The translations under genes were made by a program, and so were the position numbers. Below are positions 1 through 12,705 of a stretch of 64,000 nucleotides of DNA, piece after piece. Each line of letters opens with the position of its first letter. Position 1 is the first letter of the stretch. This stretch comes from Rhytidiadelphus loreus (taxonomy: Eukaryota > Streptophyta > Bryopsida > Hypnales > Hylocomiaceae): positions 51,625,087 through 51,689,086 of the forward strand of contig OX344762.1 in assembly GCA_947034895.1 (NCBI GenBank), in the 5' to 3' direction. The notes beneath the pieces were generated by a model, which was not told the origin of the DNA, did not search any database, and saw only the letters and a program-made list of their open reading frames with translations.

Positions 1-881
1 ATTGAAGAACTTAGCTGAGTTCGCATAGAAAAGACCCTAGCGAGACGGATTTTTTTTTCTTGTTTAGGAATTTTGCAATCTCTAGCTATATGACTGGGTT
101 TACCACAATTATAACAGATTTGTGGTGGTCTTTGAAACGATGTTGGAGTTGGAAATAGCTGTGGTGAGAATGGTCTCGGAAACGGAAAGTAGCCTTGACC
201 TTAGAAACCCCCTCTTCCACAATATGGTCCTCGTCCTCCTCTTCCTCGTTGATGATGCTGATTGTTGCGGAGAGAAGCTTTTGGGTCGAAAGTTGTTGCT
301 AGTGAATCTTAATTGCCTAGTTGTATAGATCAATGCTCCCTCTGATGAGCTTCAGTTAGTAAACTTGACGATACCTGCTCAAAAGTCATGTGAATGTTCA
401 AGTGAGTTAGTGTCTGTATAGTGGATTCATAACTTCCCAGTAGTTCGTTGAAAATGATTTGGATTAGAATTCTATCTAGAGTAGGCTCTTCCATATTGGC
501 GAGTTGATTCTTCAATTCTCAAGCTTTCTTTAGATATTCTTCAACATAGCCTCCTTCTGCCAATTTTAAAGACTGCAATTGACTTGTAAGTGTTAGTATT
601 TGAGATTGGTCCCCGGAGTGATAGGCCATGTGCAATGCTTCCTAAGCAAGTGTCGGGTCTAAATGAACAACAATAGTGTCAACAATGTCGTCATTGACAG
701 ATAATATCAGTGCGGATAGTGCATTAGCTTTGATGGACTCTAATTAAGCGGCAATTACTTGTTTGTTGCCAATATTTGTAGGAAATACTTCTAGTTGGAC
801 TCTCTATTTAGTGATGAGCCACCAATTTTTCCACCTAATAGTTTCTCTCATTTTAAGACTCCACACATAGTAATTTTCCAT
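1..881 (-). pseudogene. Ty1/copia gag remnant, cut by window start
   Basis: Read on the minus strand from an ATG at 881, the sequence resembles a copia Gag polyprotein (the packaging protein of an LTR retrotransposon). It opens with MENYYVWSLKMRE, continues with a helical region containing LTSQLQSLKLAEGGYVEEYL around 540-610, then LNELLGSYESTIQTLTHLN around 400-460. Near 75-125 there is a CCHC zinc knuckle, CYNCGKPSHIARDC. In-frame stops interrupt it near 805, 745, 643 and 524, so it is not functional. The reading continues past base 1, so the pol part, if present, lies outside the window. No LTR is visible. The family call rests on the knuckle and the flanking Gag pattern and is secure. Intactness is excluded by the stops. 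Confidence 0.85.
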
Positions 882-1619
882 CTCGTCTCAATCTAAAATT
901 CTCTTCTTTCTCTCTAGTCTAGTACAACAAAAAAATTCTTCTAATCAAGAGATGCTGTACCATACACATAGTAAATACCGATACCAAAATGTAGTTTACT
1001 ATATGTCTTTGACAAACATTGGATTATTCTAGACACCTGATCCAAGCAATTATATAAGTATAATTACTTGTGGAACAACGACAATATTTAGAGAAACACA
1101 CAAGGACTAGGATTTATGAAGAAGATGAATCTGACGGCACCTTGGCAAGTTTGGAGTTACGGAACTGACGATGGTACATCAAGACCATGTAAGTTAGGAA
1201 ACTTAGTTGGGGCAATGAAGAAATGTCATTGATTTCGTAAAAAGAACTAGGAAACCTTAATGTGTGCAGCTAAGTTGAGCAACCAGTCAGGCTACTGTAC
1301 CAAAAGAACCACAGGAAGAAATGACCACCGCCATATGAAGGCTAAAAGGAAGTAGCACCCCAGGTGGCTCATCCTTGACTAGCTGTCCAATGTATAGATG
1401 GGAATAAGTACAAAATCAAGGCTCGGTGCAATCTAGTGAGTGATCTAGTGTGCGAACTTGTTGATACAGGAATGTGGAAGTATTGGAACAACTTTGCTTG
1501 ACAATACTACGAACTATAACAAAGATCTTTGTGCGGTTTTAGCATGGGTGAAAAGGTCACAGAGATAAAGAGAGAACACAATATCTTCTTACTAATGGAT
1601 CTTATGGGCTTGTGATTGT
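882..1619. other. intergenic, nothing recognised
   Basis: I see no ORF of note, no tandem repeat and no terminal-repeat pair here. The base composition is similar to the diverged repeat array that follows. Confidence 0.5.
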
Positions 1620-2912
1620 AATACGGATATCAACTAGTTGTTGTGCTGAAGACACCTTGCATATGTCATGATTCTAACTAATTGTTTGGATTGTGGCATG
1701 GGTGCAGGTGAGGCACAAACCCTCAGTTGCAAGCTTTTTGTAGATTTGACAAGGAGATGTGGCAAGAAAATAATGAACATGTTGTATAAAACTTTAGATT
1801 TAGGGAGTTTTATTATGGTAGAAGGACTGAAGGATTGCTATAGCTAGTATTATGCATGCGGAACTTTTCTCCAAAGCAATGCAATAATACAAAGATTTGG
1901 TCTGTAGAATGATGCACAAGAAAGTCCAGCAAAGGTGTCAAAAAACTAGGGCCTCATTCTAGAGTTCATTGCTCTGTCCAATCCAGCAAGGAAAGCAGGT
2001 TATGGTAGGTTACTTGAGAATCACCATAAAGTGGATTAATCACATTTATGTAAGCAAGTGTGAAGGCTTGAATAGTGGCTCTAGACAAGTTTTAGTAGAT
2101 GATCAAAATGCTATGGAAGATCAACCATTAAGTTATCCATCCTTCTATCTCATTCATGAAAATACACTTGCTAGACAAGTGAGTGTAATGGATAACCTCA
2201 TGAGATGATTGCATGACGAGTGTCGAAACATGGAGATTGTTTTTTTAAATGACTAGAAGTTGCCTTGACAGGGCGATCTCTCTCTCTCTCAAAGTGTCAA
2301 ATTGACTATATAATGGAAAAAGATGCACCATTGCAAATACATATTGGAAACACATATCCATAAAGTGCAAAGGTCTTATGAATTCTATAGCAACACAATA
2401 TCTTTGCCAAAAGTATTCTAACGTAAAAGCATCTCTACTTAGCCCACTATGGACAATAAATGTCCAATGAATGGTAGTAAGGAGTACTTTGAAATGTATT
2501 CATCCAAAGAAACTCTAGTACATACCATTTATTTGATGGATGTGATATAATTACCACTTGCAATGACTAAGGCCTATAAAAATCTAAAACAAACTAGTCA
2601 ATGGAAGATAGAGGGACAACCACCATGTAGATGATGCCTTGTGTAAAAGATTTCAACTAAATATGTGGAAGATATGCTACATATTCACTAATTGAGCATA
2701 ATTAATAGCTACAAACTCAAGGTGGTGCCTGGGCCAATTGAACTAATTATCAAACCAATGTAATTATAGCTGTTGCTATAAATGGTCGCATGGTTCCAGG
2801 GCATATCATTTATTAAAGCATGCCATTAACGACACAATGCAAGAACTATAATCAAACTGCCCTTAGACATATTCTCAACTTGAGTCACATGGAAATTTGA
2901 AACTTAGCATTG

Positions 2913-2954
2913 GGACTGAGTTGGTAGGACTGAGTTGTTGGGATTGAGTTGTTG
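2913..2954 (+). repeat. 14-bp tandem repeat, 3 copies
   Basis: Three adjoining units close to GGACTGAGTTGTTG differ by one to three bases. It is a short minisatellite inside the second unit of the larger array. Confidence 0.8.
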
Positions 2955-5900
2955 GGAGGTTCAACAACAACTGTAGCAAGTTTTTTCAAATAGAATTCTT
3001 AGACGTTCTACACACACCTTGGGTGGTAGTAGACAAAATATCATTGTAGAGCAAAACACTGTGGCTAATAAGGTTTGACATGAGAGACAATTAGGGCAAT
3101 GGACTTTTTTGTACTTCTTGCTTGATTTCTTGAGTTTGCTTTTGCTTGTGAAAAAGATAACAACTAGTCTTGGTTGTAGACACATGTTGTGCCCACCTTA
3201 ACTAATTTTGTGTTCATTTGATGTGTATGGGCACATGTGAGGCCAAGTCCCTCAAGTTTTAAGTATATGACATAGATTATCAAGCATTTGGTTTGTGGTT
3301 TTTGCAAACTCACAAATTTTGGTTCCATAACTAGGTATAAGAAATGTTGTAAGTTGATGTTTTTTTGATACTTGTGGGAATATACTATATTGCATTCCTA
3401 CCATCCTACTATGACATGACAAAGGCTTGGAATGAAGCTTAGGTCAAATGTTAGATGCAAAAAAATTAGAAACTATGATGTCTATATGATTTAACAAACA
3501 AAGGACTACTTCTTGCTTGAACTTTACTTGGACTATTTAGAAAGTGCCTGTCTTGAAAGGTTATTTGTGACTCTTCTTCTCTCTCTCTCTCAAATCTAGG
3601 TACAGTAAAGCTCACTCAAAACATCGAGACATCATGGATAAAATACGGGTTGTTACCCTGATACGGAGACAAGCAACGTACTACTAGTGTACATAGCGAT
3701 GCATCTGAGGAGAACTAGTGGGGTACATGCCCAATGGCATTCAATCGAGACCCAGACCATGCGGGTATTACGCACATCATCACTTCAAAACAGGCTGTAC
3801 TATAACGGCACTATGCTCAGTAAACAGAAACCCGATCGATCCACGTCAGGCAGTACCGTCCAAGACGGGAACCAACCAAGCAACCAGAGCCACAAGTTGG
3901 CATTGTAGCCATGCAGACCACTGAACATCTGGTATAGCTTGCTCATAGTGAACGCCTAGGGTCGTGTGTTCAAGAACTACATACTTTCACTGTAGCAAAG
4001 CTGGAACATCGGGGTCTGGAGCGCAAGAAACTTCGTGGTCAGGCGAGCGCAGAGCAAATTATCGTAGCACTGCCGGAACATGGATACGGAGATGGTCCCG
4101 CAGGTGCTGCTATCGTGTAAACTATAGAGAGTAAAGGGTTTACGGTATTGAGTACAAGAGCTCAAGCATGAGCAGGCTTGAAACTCTACTGAAAATTAAA
4201 ATTTGCTTGCATCTTGTATGTTTCAATATGTGACTTGGATGACAACGTGTAGTCATGCTGCGGACACCTCGTGTACATTCACTAACACACTCTTGTTTGT
4301 TTGGTGGGTATGGGCACAAGTGAGGCATGGCTACCTCATATTGAAGCATATCTTTCTGCAATCACTTCGCAGATTCGATTATCTAAACTCTGTATATAAT
4401 TGTCATGTTGTAGCATAGTATGCATGTGAAGGATGCAGTCCTACACAAAATTGTGCGAGTGGTAGGAGACTAGGAGTATAATGTGTCTACGCAGTGAGCT
4501 CAGCTTGAGACGTAAAATGAATGAGAGGATATATCTGGGAAAAAAAATTTTAGTCATAAAGATGCCGATGCACACCCTGTGTGATAGCAAGATGCAGTGA
4601 CATGGGTGTCATAACACTGGACAAATTATCGTAATAGAATGGAATTGTCTATACGGGTTTCCCACCCTCCCTCCCGATCAGATCGGAATCAGGGCTGGAT
4701 GATCGGAGAGGTCTTAGTGCAACAGAATCTCTTTGAAATATGTAACAGACAAGACCGATCGAAATTTACGATGATAGGATATTGTCGTGAATGATCCGCG
4801 AATGACAAAGAATAGGAGGAATCTGATCTGTCAAAGAGAGGATCTGATCAGTCCCGATCTAGTGAAGACGATAAGTTCACATCTAGAGCCAGCACTGTGT
4901 GTAGAAAATTGTTTTGTTTCGACACGTAGATATATAAGCGAGAGGCTTTGTATGCTCAAAATGTAGCCACCTAGTGACTGAATCGGGAAGTACAGCGTGA
5001 CAGATTGAGATATGTCGGGGGTTGTAGCAAAGGGATAGGATCAGATAAATTTATACGGAACTTGACTTATAGAATCTACTCAGAAATGAGGTGACAAGAC
5101 AAACATCTTCTCTCTCTCTCTCCTCTCTCTCTCTGGTTTTGTTCCATTCCAGAACAAATTGAATTGTTTTCATCAATGTTAGGATTCTTTGTTCTACATC
5201 CTTTTCATCAATCCAAGCATCGAATGTATCTTAGTGTCTATATTCTAATCATAAATTAGAATTCAATACTCATAGGGACCACCAAGGGATTTGAACCATG
5301 TGTATTCATGTCAAGATATCCCACCCAACTTGCATATTAATTGGCGATGAAAGCTTCTATACCAAACTGAGATTCTCAAATCTACACTAATTCCATGACT
5401 GCCATAATCCACACAATACCACATCCAATATTGCAAGGTTATCTACCTACATTATTACGTGGTGTTAACAGTAACAATTGGACAACGGTCCTAATTGCTA
5501 AGTGGGACCAAAGCAGGAGAGTCTCCACCAATTGCATTGCTTACGAAGGTTATGCTCACAAGTATATTTGGATTGTTGCACTGGACTTCAAAGCTACAGG
5601 ACTAACGGAACTACGCTTCCGATTGAATAATGCTACCCTGCTGCATGGAATGAGACTGGCTTCCATTTTTACTGCTGACCTGCTACATGGAGTAACACTA
5701 GCTAATCCCTAGACGAGTGCAAGTGGAGTACTTCCTAAACACTTTCTCAACGCTAAGAGCTACCATGGAGAATGGCGCAAAATAGGTTCTTGGAAAACAG
5801 AGAAGAATTTACTTATTTGGAACACTTTCACAATGGCTCCAAATTTCATGATTATCTTACTATTTTTTTATGCTACAATTTGGTGACACGGATAACATGG

Positions 5901-6480
5901 AATGTTTTGAAGACACTTCACATACACACGCAAACTAACAAACTTTTTGTCTCTTGACTTGCATGGGCGTAGGTGAGAAGCATTCTTTCCAACTTTGTGG
6001 CAAAATTGGAGAGCAAGTTCACTACTTTCCGAATACTTCTATACCTCAAGTTCTTATACTTGCATGTGCAAATTTCTTAGGCTGCAGATGTGTGTTAATG
6101 ACGTAAATAGCTCTGGATTTTATGCATCTTGAGGATACTCGGTATTCTCAAAAGGAATGGTGGTCCTGATACTAGTTTTCTGGCTGCTATTTCAAATGCT
6201 ACACGGCACCATGGGCGTGGGCTATAGCATATGATGACGGTCTAATGGTTGGTAGTATTATTAGAATAGGAAATCCTCATTGTAGTTTGAGTCGCAAACT
6301 TTCACAAGTTTCATCCACCACTCCTTTCTGTGATACAATCACATGTTATCTGTAGAAACTACCGATTCCTGCAAAAACTCAATGCAACACTTACTATGTA
6401 AACTGCTACACATGTATTTGTTCTGACTTATCGTGGAATTTTTTTGGAATAGTATAAATCTGCCCTATATTGGGGTGTCA

Positions 6481-6481
<1 letters not shown>

Positions 6482-6543
<62 letters not shown>
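6482..6543 (+). repeat. (CT)n microsatellite
   Basis: About 60 bp of nearly pure CT dinucleotide. It is the longest of the CT tracts that recur once per unit in the 1.6-8.6 kb array. Confidence 0.97.
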
Positions 6544-6545
<2 letters not shown>

Positions 6546-8600
6546 GTACATACAGTTAGAATGTCTAAACTGTACTACAATGTGTTCCAATATTTTTTAA
6601 TAAGAACCTGTTGGTCATGAGTTCTTCACGTCTCACTTGACTAGCTGGCATAACAATGCTTTCTTGCCTTTGGTAATTTTCTTGGCTATTATCAAGCCTC
6701 AGTTTTAATCTCAGCGCATGCTGGATCACACAGAGGAGTTGGTCCTTTGGGATTGGGTACCCACCCTCCTCCCTTACCACCTGCCTAGACGATGTACCGT
6801 AAGCAATGAACCTTTGATTTGAGCTGCACTTTCTACACTTAACACAAGTACCTTGAATACAAATCCATGAGTACCGTGCTGTGGCAACAGGGACCACGGA
6901 GGAAACCCACGACCACAATGGTAATCATCCCACAGACAGGGGTTAGTTGCTTAACTGCTCCCGTCAAAACAATGAGTAAGGGACTTACACGTACTTTCAG
7001 TAACGGTTACGTAGTTCCTCCACCATTAAGATTTGCTTCAAGGCTCCTCAGACCGCATGATTCATACCTACATCTTGCAACAAGGTTAGTAGCAGTGGAT
7101 TCGTTTCTCTGGTTCCCTGCTTGTTCGTGTTTTTTCTGCGGTTTGAACTCCGAAGCCAGTCTCTGACGATTTTTTTGGAGGGGTTCAAGAGCACTACATT
7201 TGTACAACGTAGCTATCATCCACCATGACTGATGATACTACCAGCACGGGACAGGTTCTTGTTTCTTTGAAAATATTGAGTTTATATGTTTTTAGCGTAA
7301 TGCTTTGTTTGTTCAATTCGTGCAAAGGATAACAACTGGGGTTTAATTGAAGACACCTTGCGTACATATACTGACAAACTATTTATATGTTGGGATGCAT
7401 GGGCGCAGGTGAAATTATTCCCCCTTGAATTGAGCATCGGAAGCTACTTCTGATACTTCTCCAAACTTCCCTAGGGCCCTGGACATCAACGTACCAGCCA
7501 ATGTTGTTTGTTTCTCTGTGTGAAATCTTTCCATACCTTTACGATCTTTTTTAGCTCAAATGATCTGGCTGTAGTGTATACTAATGACCAGTTGATCGGG
7601 GTTGATTAATATACTGGATTGATATGGATGTTTGGGATTGAACTGTTGAAGCTCATGCTATGTCGCTTAGACGTGGGTCCAGAGTTTACCTTGTAGATCT
7701 CAGGGCCTCTAGCTTTGTCACTTTGTAGCCCGATGTACCTTTACACAGGGGCTGTTGAGCACACTCCGTTGATGAAAGGATTGGTTGTGTCGAAATACTA
7801 TATATCCAGTGGTAGAATAAACTTGCCATTCACTGCACACATCCAATAACCACACAACAATAGTTGCCAATTACCACACGCCAACCGCACACCAACCGCA
7901 CGATGCAACTACCAATTCACTTGGGATGGAAGCATAATTTTGTATCACCGTCCAATGACCGCACACCGTGCGGTCAAGGGGTGCAAGAAATTTTTAATTA
8001 GTTTTCAACTTCATTACCTTTTAATTGCAATAAAATTTGTACGAAGAAATCTTTTTGCATTTCGTTTATTGAAGGTGAATCTAATCATGACATTTAATAA
8101 TCACATCAAATTTCAAAACATATAAATCTCTATATTTATGTGGAAAAGGGTTTGAATTTTGTCCGTGCAGTGATTGGCAAATTTACTATATATATTTTAT
8201 TTATCATCTTGAATTGTTTTGAAAGTACCTTGTAAAGGGATGCTGAGTAACTGTCTTCTCTCTCCATACATTACACCTGGAATGTCTAGATTGTACTACG
8301 GACTATTGTTCCAAAAAAATTTCAACAACGAAACCTAATGGTCGTTTTTTTTTTCACAATTCCCTTAACTACTCTGCATATGACCATGCTTTCTAGCTTT
8401 AATGAATATTATTTTTCATTAACAACCCTTAGGAATGATTTCAACCCACACTGGTTGACTAGGTCGTACTTACTAGCTAGCTCTTTATGGGTTGGGTGCC
8501 CACCCTGCTCCCTTACCACTTGCCTAGCCTAAGCATGCCATGCATTGAATTCTTGTTGTAGTGTTCCCATTATGCACTTGGCATTGGTACAATTGTGAAC

Positions 8601-9269
8601 CACCATATTGGTTCACCTTTAAGATAATTGAAAATATAAAAACTATATGTGAGATTTTAAGTACAAAAGTGTTAGTACATTAGAACAAACTATAACCATT
8701 AGTTAGAAGGCTTTTAGTGCATAGGACAAAAACTAGGTCAAAATGACAACCCAAAAATATTTAAAAGATAAAAAATACAAAAAAGAACTGAAAACAAAGA
8801 TTAGAAGTTGAAAATGGATCTATATATAAATTGAAAATCAACAAAAAAGAAGAAATATGAAAAGCACAAAAGAAGCTATCAAACTTAAAACTACTATGAG
8901 AATACTAACATTGTGTAGAAACACTACTTTAGGGAATAAGTAGTAATTTAATGGATTTTTCAGTAAATTAGTGATGGATGAAGTGATTAGGAGTGTTAGT
9001 TAGTTAAGAAGTTGGGGATATAGTCGAAATTAGGATTAAAAGTTCTCTCTCTCTCTTGTTTTTTTGAATGTTCATGTGTATGTGGGAGAGTGGGTGGAAG
9101 AAGTGTGAAAAATAGTTCAAACATTGGAGCAATGATGCCAAGGGGTTAGATTTAGGGTCATAGGCAATTTGTTGAGTAAGTTCACTTGTTGTTTGAGCAA
9201 AATGGGTGAAAAATAGAGAGTGTTGGAGGCCATCTTCAAGGCTGATTTTTGGATTATGGGTGAATTCCA
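8601..9269. other. AT-rich intergenic DNA, nothing recognised
   Basis: A-rich sequence with a short CT run near 9040. No supported gene or repeat boundary was found. Confidence 0.5.
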
Positions 9270-9368
9270 GGATTTTGGTGTGGATTGGAAAGGATTTTGG
9301 TGTGGATTGGAAAGGATTTTGGTGTGGATTGGAAGGGATTTTGGTGTGGATTAGAAAGGATTTTGGGG
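9270..9368 (+). repeat. 22-bp minisatellite, ~4.4 copies
   Basis: Units begin at 9270, 9292, 9314 and 9336, plus a partial one at 9358. Each is built on GGATTTTGGTGTGGATTGG and they differ by single bases. The ORFs that cross it on either strand (for example the 137-aa one on the minus strand) are read-throughs of the repeat, not genes. Confidence 0.95.
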
Positions 9369-9399
9369 TTGAGAAGGAGAGCCTCGCCTTTGGATAAGG

Positions 9400-10140
9400 A
9401 TATTGGGGGCATGACAACGAATTTGGGTCTGAAATTTAGTGAGCACATGTAGGGCAAAGTCAGGCTCTCAAAGAACCTAATCTTGAGTCATTTGGAGAAA
9501 AACTAAAGCAATGGTGGCCATTTCCATGGAAAGAGGTCTGCTGCCGCTCAAATGTGGAGCGACAACTTTAAGAGAGGATGTTGGAGGCGTCATAATTCAT
9601 GTGAATGTGAATTATGGTGAGCAGATGAAGGACCAAGTTAGGTTTCCAACGAGCTTGGTCTTAGACCATTTGAAAGAAAATTGAGGTGGTGGTGATCATT
9701 TGAGTCCAAAAATGTTGGCGGCTGTTGCAACTTGGAGTAGCTCAAGTAGTTCAAGTTTGGAGGTTGATAGTGGAGCGACCCCAGCGAATTAGGATCTGAA
9801 TTTTGGAAAGGAGATCAAGTTTGAAGTCAGCTCTCCAAAGAGACATAAATCAAAAGATTTGGAGCTTGGATGAGGCGTTGGTAGCCATTCTAGTGAAGCA
9901 TGGTCTACTACCATGGTAGCGGCATTGGAGAGCGACAACTTTGAAGGAGCATATTGGAAGCTCTACAACGAATTTAGAGCTGAATTTTGAAGAGAATGTG
10001 CAAGATCAAGTCAACTTTCGAATGAGTTTAGCATCAAGGTGTTTGGACAAGAATTGAGTCAACAATGGCCATTTTAGTGGCCAATGGTATGCCATGAACT
10101 TGGAGGTTATGTTTTCTTGATGTTCTTGCTCGTTGCACTT
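9400..10140 (+). repeat. degenerate ~185-bp tandem repeat, 4 units
   Basis: Landmark sequences recur at 9412, 9589, 9777 and 9962 (spacings 177, 188 and 185 bp). They are an ACAACGAATTTGGGTCTGAA-like start, a middle with CAAGTYAG, and a following block with TGGCCATT and GAGCGACAACTT. Units are much diverged. The period is close to a nucleosome repeat, as in many satellites. I see no coding signal across it. Confidence 0.65.
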
Positions 10141-11613
10141 GCAATTTTGATTGCAACTTTTATAAACTTAGTGGTTTCCTATGGAATCATGTGAGGAATA
10201 AGACTTATCAAATATGGTAGGGTAGATGTGGAGGTACTAAAACTTGAGGTCTAAAAAACTCATACAATGGGAATTAAGAAGTTGAATGGTTAGGGTGATG
10301 ATGTGTGCTGTAGTTTTTCATTTAGGGCTCAATTCTAGCCTTTAAAGTCTTCAATTGCACTTACAAGCTAGATTTTTGTATAAAAACTTGTCCTACTCTA
10401 TGAAATTGTTTGAAAAAAGAGTTAAAGAATGTTAGAAAGCACTTAGGGTAATAGAAGAGGTGCTGTCACAAAATTATAGGCTTAGATTTCACTCATTTTG
10501 AGTCATAATTGGAGTCTTTTTAGTGTAAATTTGGCCTTGGAGGATACTAGGACTTCCTAAATCATGTTTTAGAGTGTTTTTGTTGCCTTTGGTGTTGTTT
10601 TTGAGGGATTTTGGACTGCTGCCCTCATGGTTTGCATTAAAAATCTTTTAAGATAAAAATAAAATGAAATAAAAATAAAAATAAAACTTAGTGGAGTTCA
10701 TTGCTTGGAGGTGAATTTAGTGTAAAGGTTCTATACACTCCTCTTCCAGCCTAAATTTGTTAATAGTTTTTGCCTCACAGTAAAAATCACTCACAAAATT
10801 GGTATGTTTGCCAAGAGAGAGTGTTGATTCTCACTTGTGGTAGAAGTTAGGTTGTTGCATCTTGCAGGTGCTTAGAGCTTAGAGCATGAAGCTTGGAGCT
10901 TATATGTTTTTATTTTATATTTTTGTGCATTTCAAATGTATACTCACAGTCAGGTAGAAATCATCAATTGAAAGAAAATACAGTGAGCATGGGGTTTCGA
11001 AAGAGGAATCCGCAAGATAGTACAAATGCCTACAAATGTCGAAGTATAACAATGGCAGAGAGCCGAACTTGTGAACACTCTCGAATTTGTGCATTTCAAA
11101 TGCATACTCTCAGAATTTGCATCTTCTGGCGAATTATGTAACGCTTCCGGCAATATCAACTCAAATGCTCGTCCGCTACATTGGAACAAAAAAGTGAGCT
11201 TCTCATGTCATGTCCCCCCCTCTAAATCCCATCAAATAGACAGAGTTCCGGAAGCAAGTCACATGATTACAAATGAGGTTTCAGTTCAGGAAATGGCTTG
11301 CACTCTGAGAAAGAGGCAATCAGTCCGTCACATAGGCCTAAACAGCACATGCAGTAGATGTCAAAACCAGCGGTCGTCCGCCTAGTCCGAAAAACAATGT
11401 TACAATATAAAATCCAACCCTCCAAATGCACAGGACAAAGTAACGAAAAATGGAATCCAAGCAATCAAGATTTATTTCAAGAGAACGGACACCGATTGGT
11501 ATCCATTTGAGCAGTACAGGGGATTGCAAACAGCATGTTTGCTTTCTATAGTACAATGGACAATTGGCTGCGATCCTGCCTGTGCCAATATTTCGACAGA
11601 TTTCCAGGAACAT
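10141..11613. other. intergenic DNA downstream of Lhcb copy 1
   Basis: An A-rich run of AAAATA-type units lies at 10645-10690. A short phrase, GTGCATTTCAAATG, occurs at 10925 and 11089. The last few hundred bases before 11614 probably hold the Lhcb copy 1 3' untranslated region, because that gene is on the minus strand. No other gene is supported. Confidence 0.5.
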
Positions 11614-12526
11614 CTAACTCCCGGGGGTGAAGTTGGTGGCGTACGCCCATGCGTTGTTGGCCACGGGATCGGCCAAGTGGTCGCTCAAGTTCTCGATGGG
11701 ACCCTTACCGGTCACGATCGCCTGGACGAAGAAACCAAACATCGAAAACATAGCCAAGCGACCGTTCTTGATCTCCTTCACCTTCAACTCAGCGAACGCT
11801 TCGGGGTCGTCAGCCAAGCCCAAGGGGTCGAACTGCCCGCCAGGGTAGATGGGGTCAGTCACATCACCCAAAGGGCCTCCAGCTACTCGGTAGCCCTCGA
11901 CGGCGCCCATCAAGATCACCTGGCAAGCCCAGATGGCCAAAATGCTCTGAGCGTGCACCAGACTGGGGTTGCCCAAATAGTCCAAACCCCCGCTCGCGAA
12001 GATCTGGGAACCGGCCTTGAACCAAACCGCCTCGCCGAACTTGACGCCGTTCTTGGCCAACAGCTCGGGAGTCACGCACCCCAAAGCTCCCAACATGGCC
12101 CAGCGACAGTGGATGACCTCCAACTCCCTGTTCGCGGAGAACGTCTCGGGGTCGGAAGAAAGTCCCGCGGTGTCCCAGCCATAGTCTCCTGGGAACTCTC
12201 CCTTCAGGTACGAGGGCGTATCTCCGGAGAAGGGGCCCAACCATTTGGCGCGGTCAGATCCGTACCTGCAAAACATGATCTCTCATCAGCACTTCTCCAA
12301 CCAGTGTCCACGATTGCCCAATTCCTAAAACATCCCCCAACACCAAACAATGAGAAGCAGCAGAAGAATAAATCTTGGCAACCAGCACTCACCATGGGCT
12401 TCCGCCGGCCTTGGCCATGGTGACGCGGGCCTTGCCTGCGCCCACCTGCTTGGAGAGCTCATTGGCAGGCTTGAGCAAAGACTGCCCAGCCAAGGCTGTG
12501 GACGCGCAGGCGGTAGCGGCAGCCAT
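11614..12526 (-). CDS. Lhcb: LHCII chlorophyll a/b-binding protein, copy 1
   Basis: The product binds chlorophyll a/b and xanthophylls in the thylakoid membrane and forms the trimeric antenna of photosystem II. Exon 1 is 12526-12393, the intron is 12392-12266 (GT-AG, 127 bp) and exon 2 is 12265-11614, giving 261 aa. Residues 1 to about 36 are a Ser/Ala-rich plastid transit peptide. The trimerisation motif is W45-Y46-x3-R50. All expected pigment ligands align with pea/spinach LHCII at a constant offset of 29: E94, H97 and R99 in helix B, Q160 and E168 in helix C, E209, N212, R214 and Q226 in helix A, and H241 in helix D. No indel separates it from the family. Odd points are Cys98 in the usual IHARW motif and Ser48 in the usual WYGPDR motif. 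Type 1, 2 or 3 cannot be assigned with confidence. Confidence 0.97.
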
Positions 12527-12609
12527 GACTGCGGGTAGAGTGGCAACAAGACGAAGGAAATAAACAGAGTGGCGGAGACTGAAGGTGAACTGCAGACCGA
12601 GGGGGCGAT

Positions 12610-12705
12610 GGGTTATATGCAAAGGACACCATCGCTGAGCAATCTGGACGAAACAGGAGCGGATGCGATCGCAATTGGCAAGAGCAGATGATTGGGTGGG
12701 GTAGT
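12610..12705 (-). promoter_or_regulatory. Lhcb copy 1 core promoter
   Basis: On the minus strand a TATA box (GCATATAAC, 12620-12612) lies ~86 bp upstream of the ATG. About 55 bp further up is a CCAAT element in the block CTTGCCAATTGCGATCGC, and then ACCCAATCATCTGCTC. The same blocks in the same order precede the other two Lhcb genes, so they are likely the shared light-responsive core. Confidence 0.75.

Larger units (their letters stand above)
1620..8600 (+). repeat. array of five diverged ~1.1-1.7 kb repeat units
   Basis: A ~90-bp anchor recurs in the same orientation at about 1640, 3172, 4252, 5903 and 7348. Its best-preserved parts are a GAAGACACCTTGCGTACAT-like start and a GCATGGGCGCAGGTGA-like end. 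Each anchor is followed 350-860 bp later by a CT-rich microsatellite (about 2278, 3573, 5109, 6483 and 8260). The last two units also share a block after the CT tract (6552-6600 and 8283-8340) and a block containing CCCACCCTCCTCCCTTACCA (6759 and 8500). Short ORFs in the array, such as one at 5395-5712, resemble nothing I know and lie in different parts of different units. I read the array as noncoding tandem repeats or decayed transposons. Confidence 0.6.

Noticed and set aside
5395..5712. 105-aa ORF
   Set aside because: It matches no family, lies within the diverged repeat array, and contains a small internal DNA duplication. Its length is not remarkable.
6565..7219. Three overlapping ORFs of 70-117 aa on both strands
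   Set aside because: They lie in the same diverged array, share no frame with equivalent parts of other units, and no motif is visible.
11524..12423. Long ORF (299 aa) on the plus strand across Lhcb copy 1, and similar ones across copies 2 and 3
   Set aside because: They are antisense shadows of GC-rich, strongly biased Lhcb codons. The same shadow appears at all three genes and matches no protein family.
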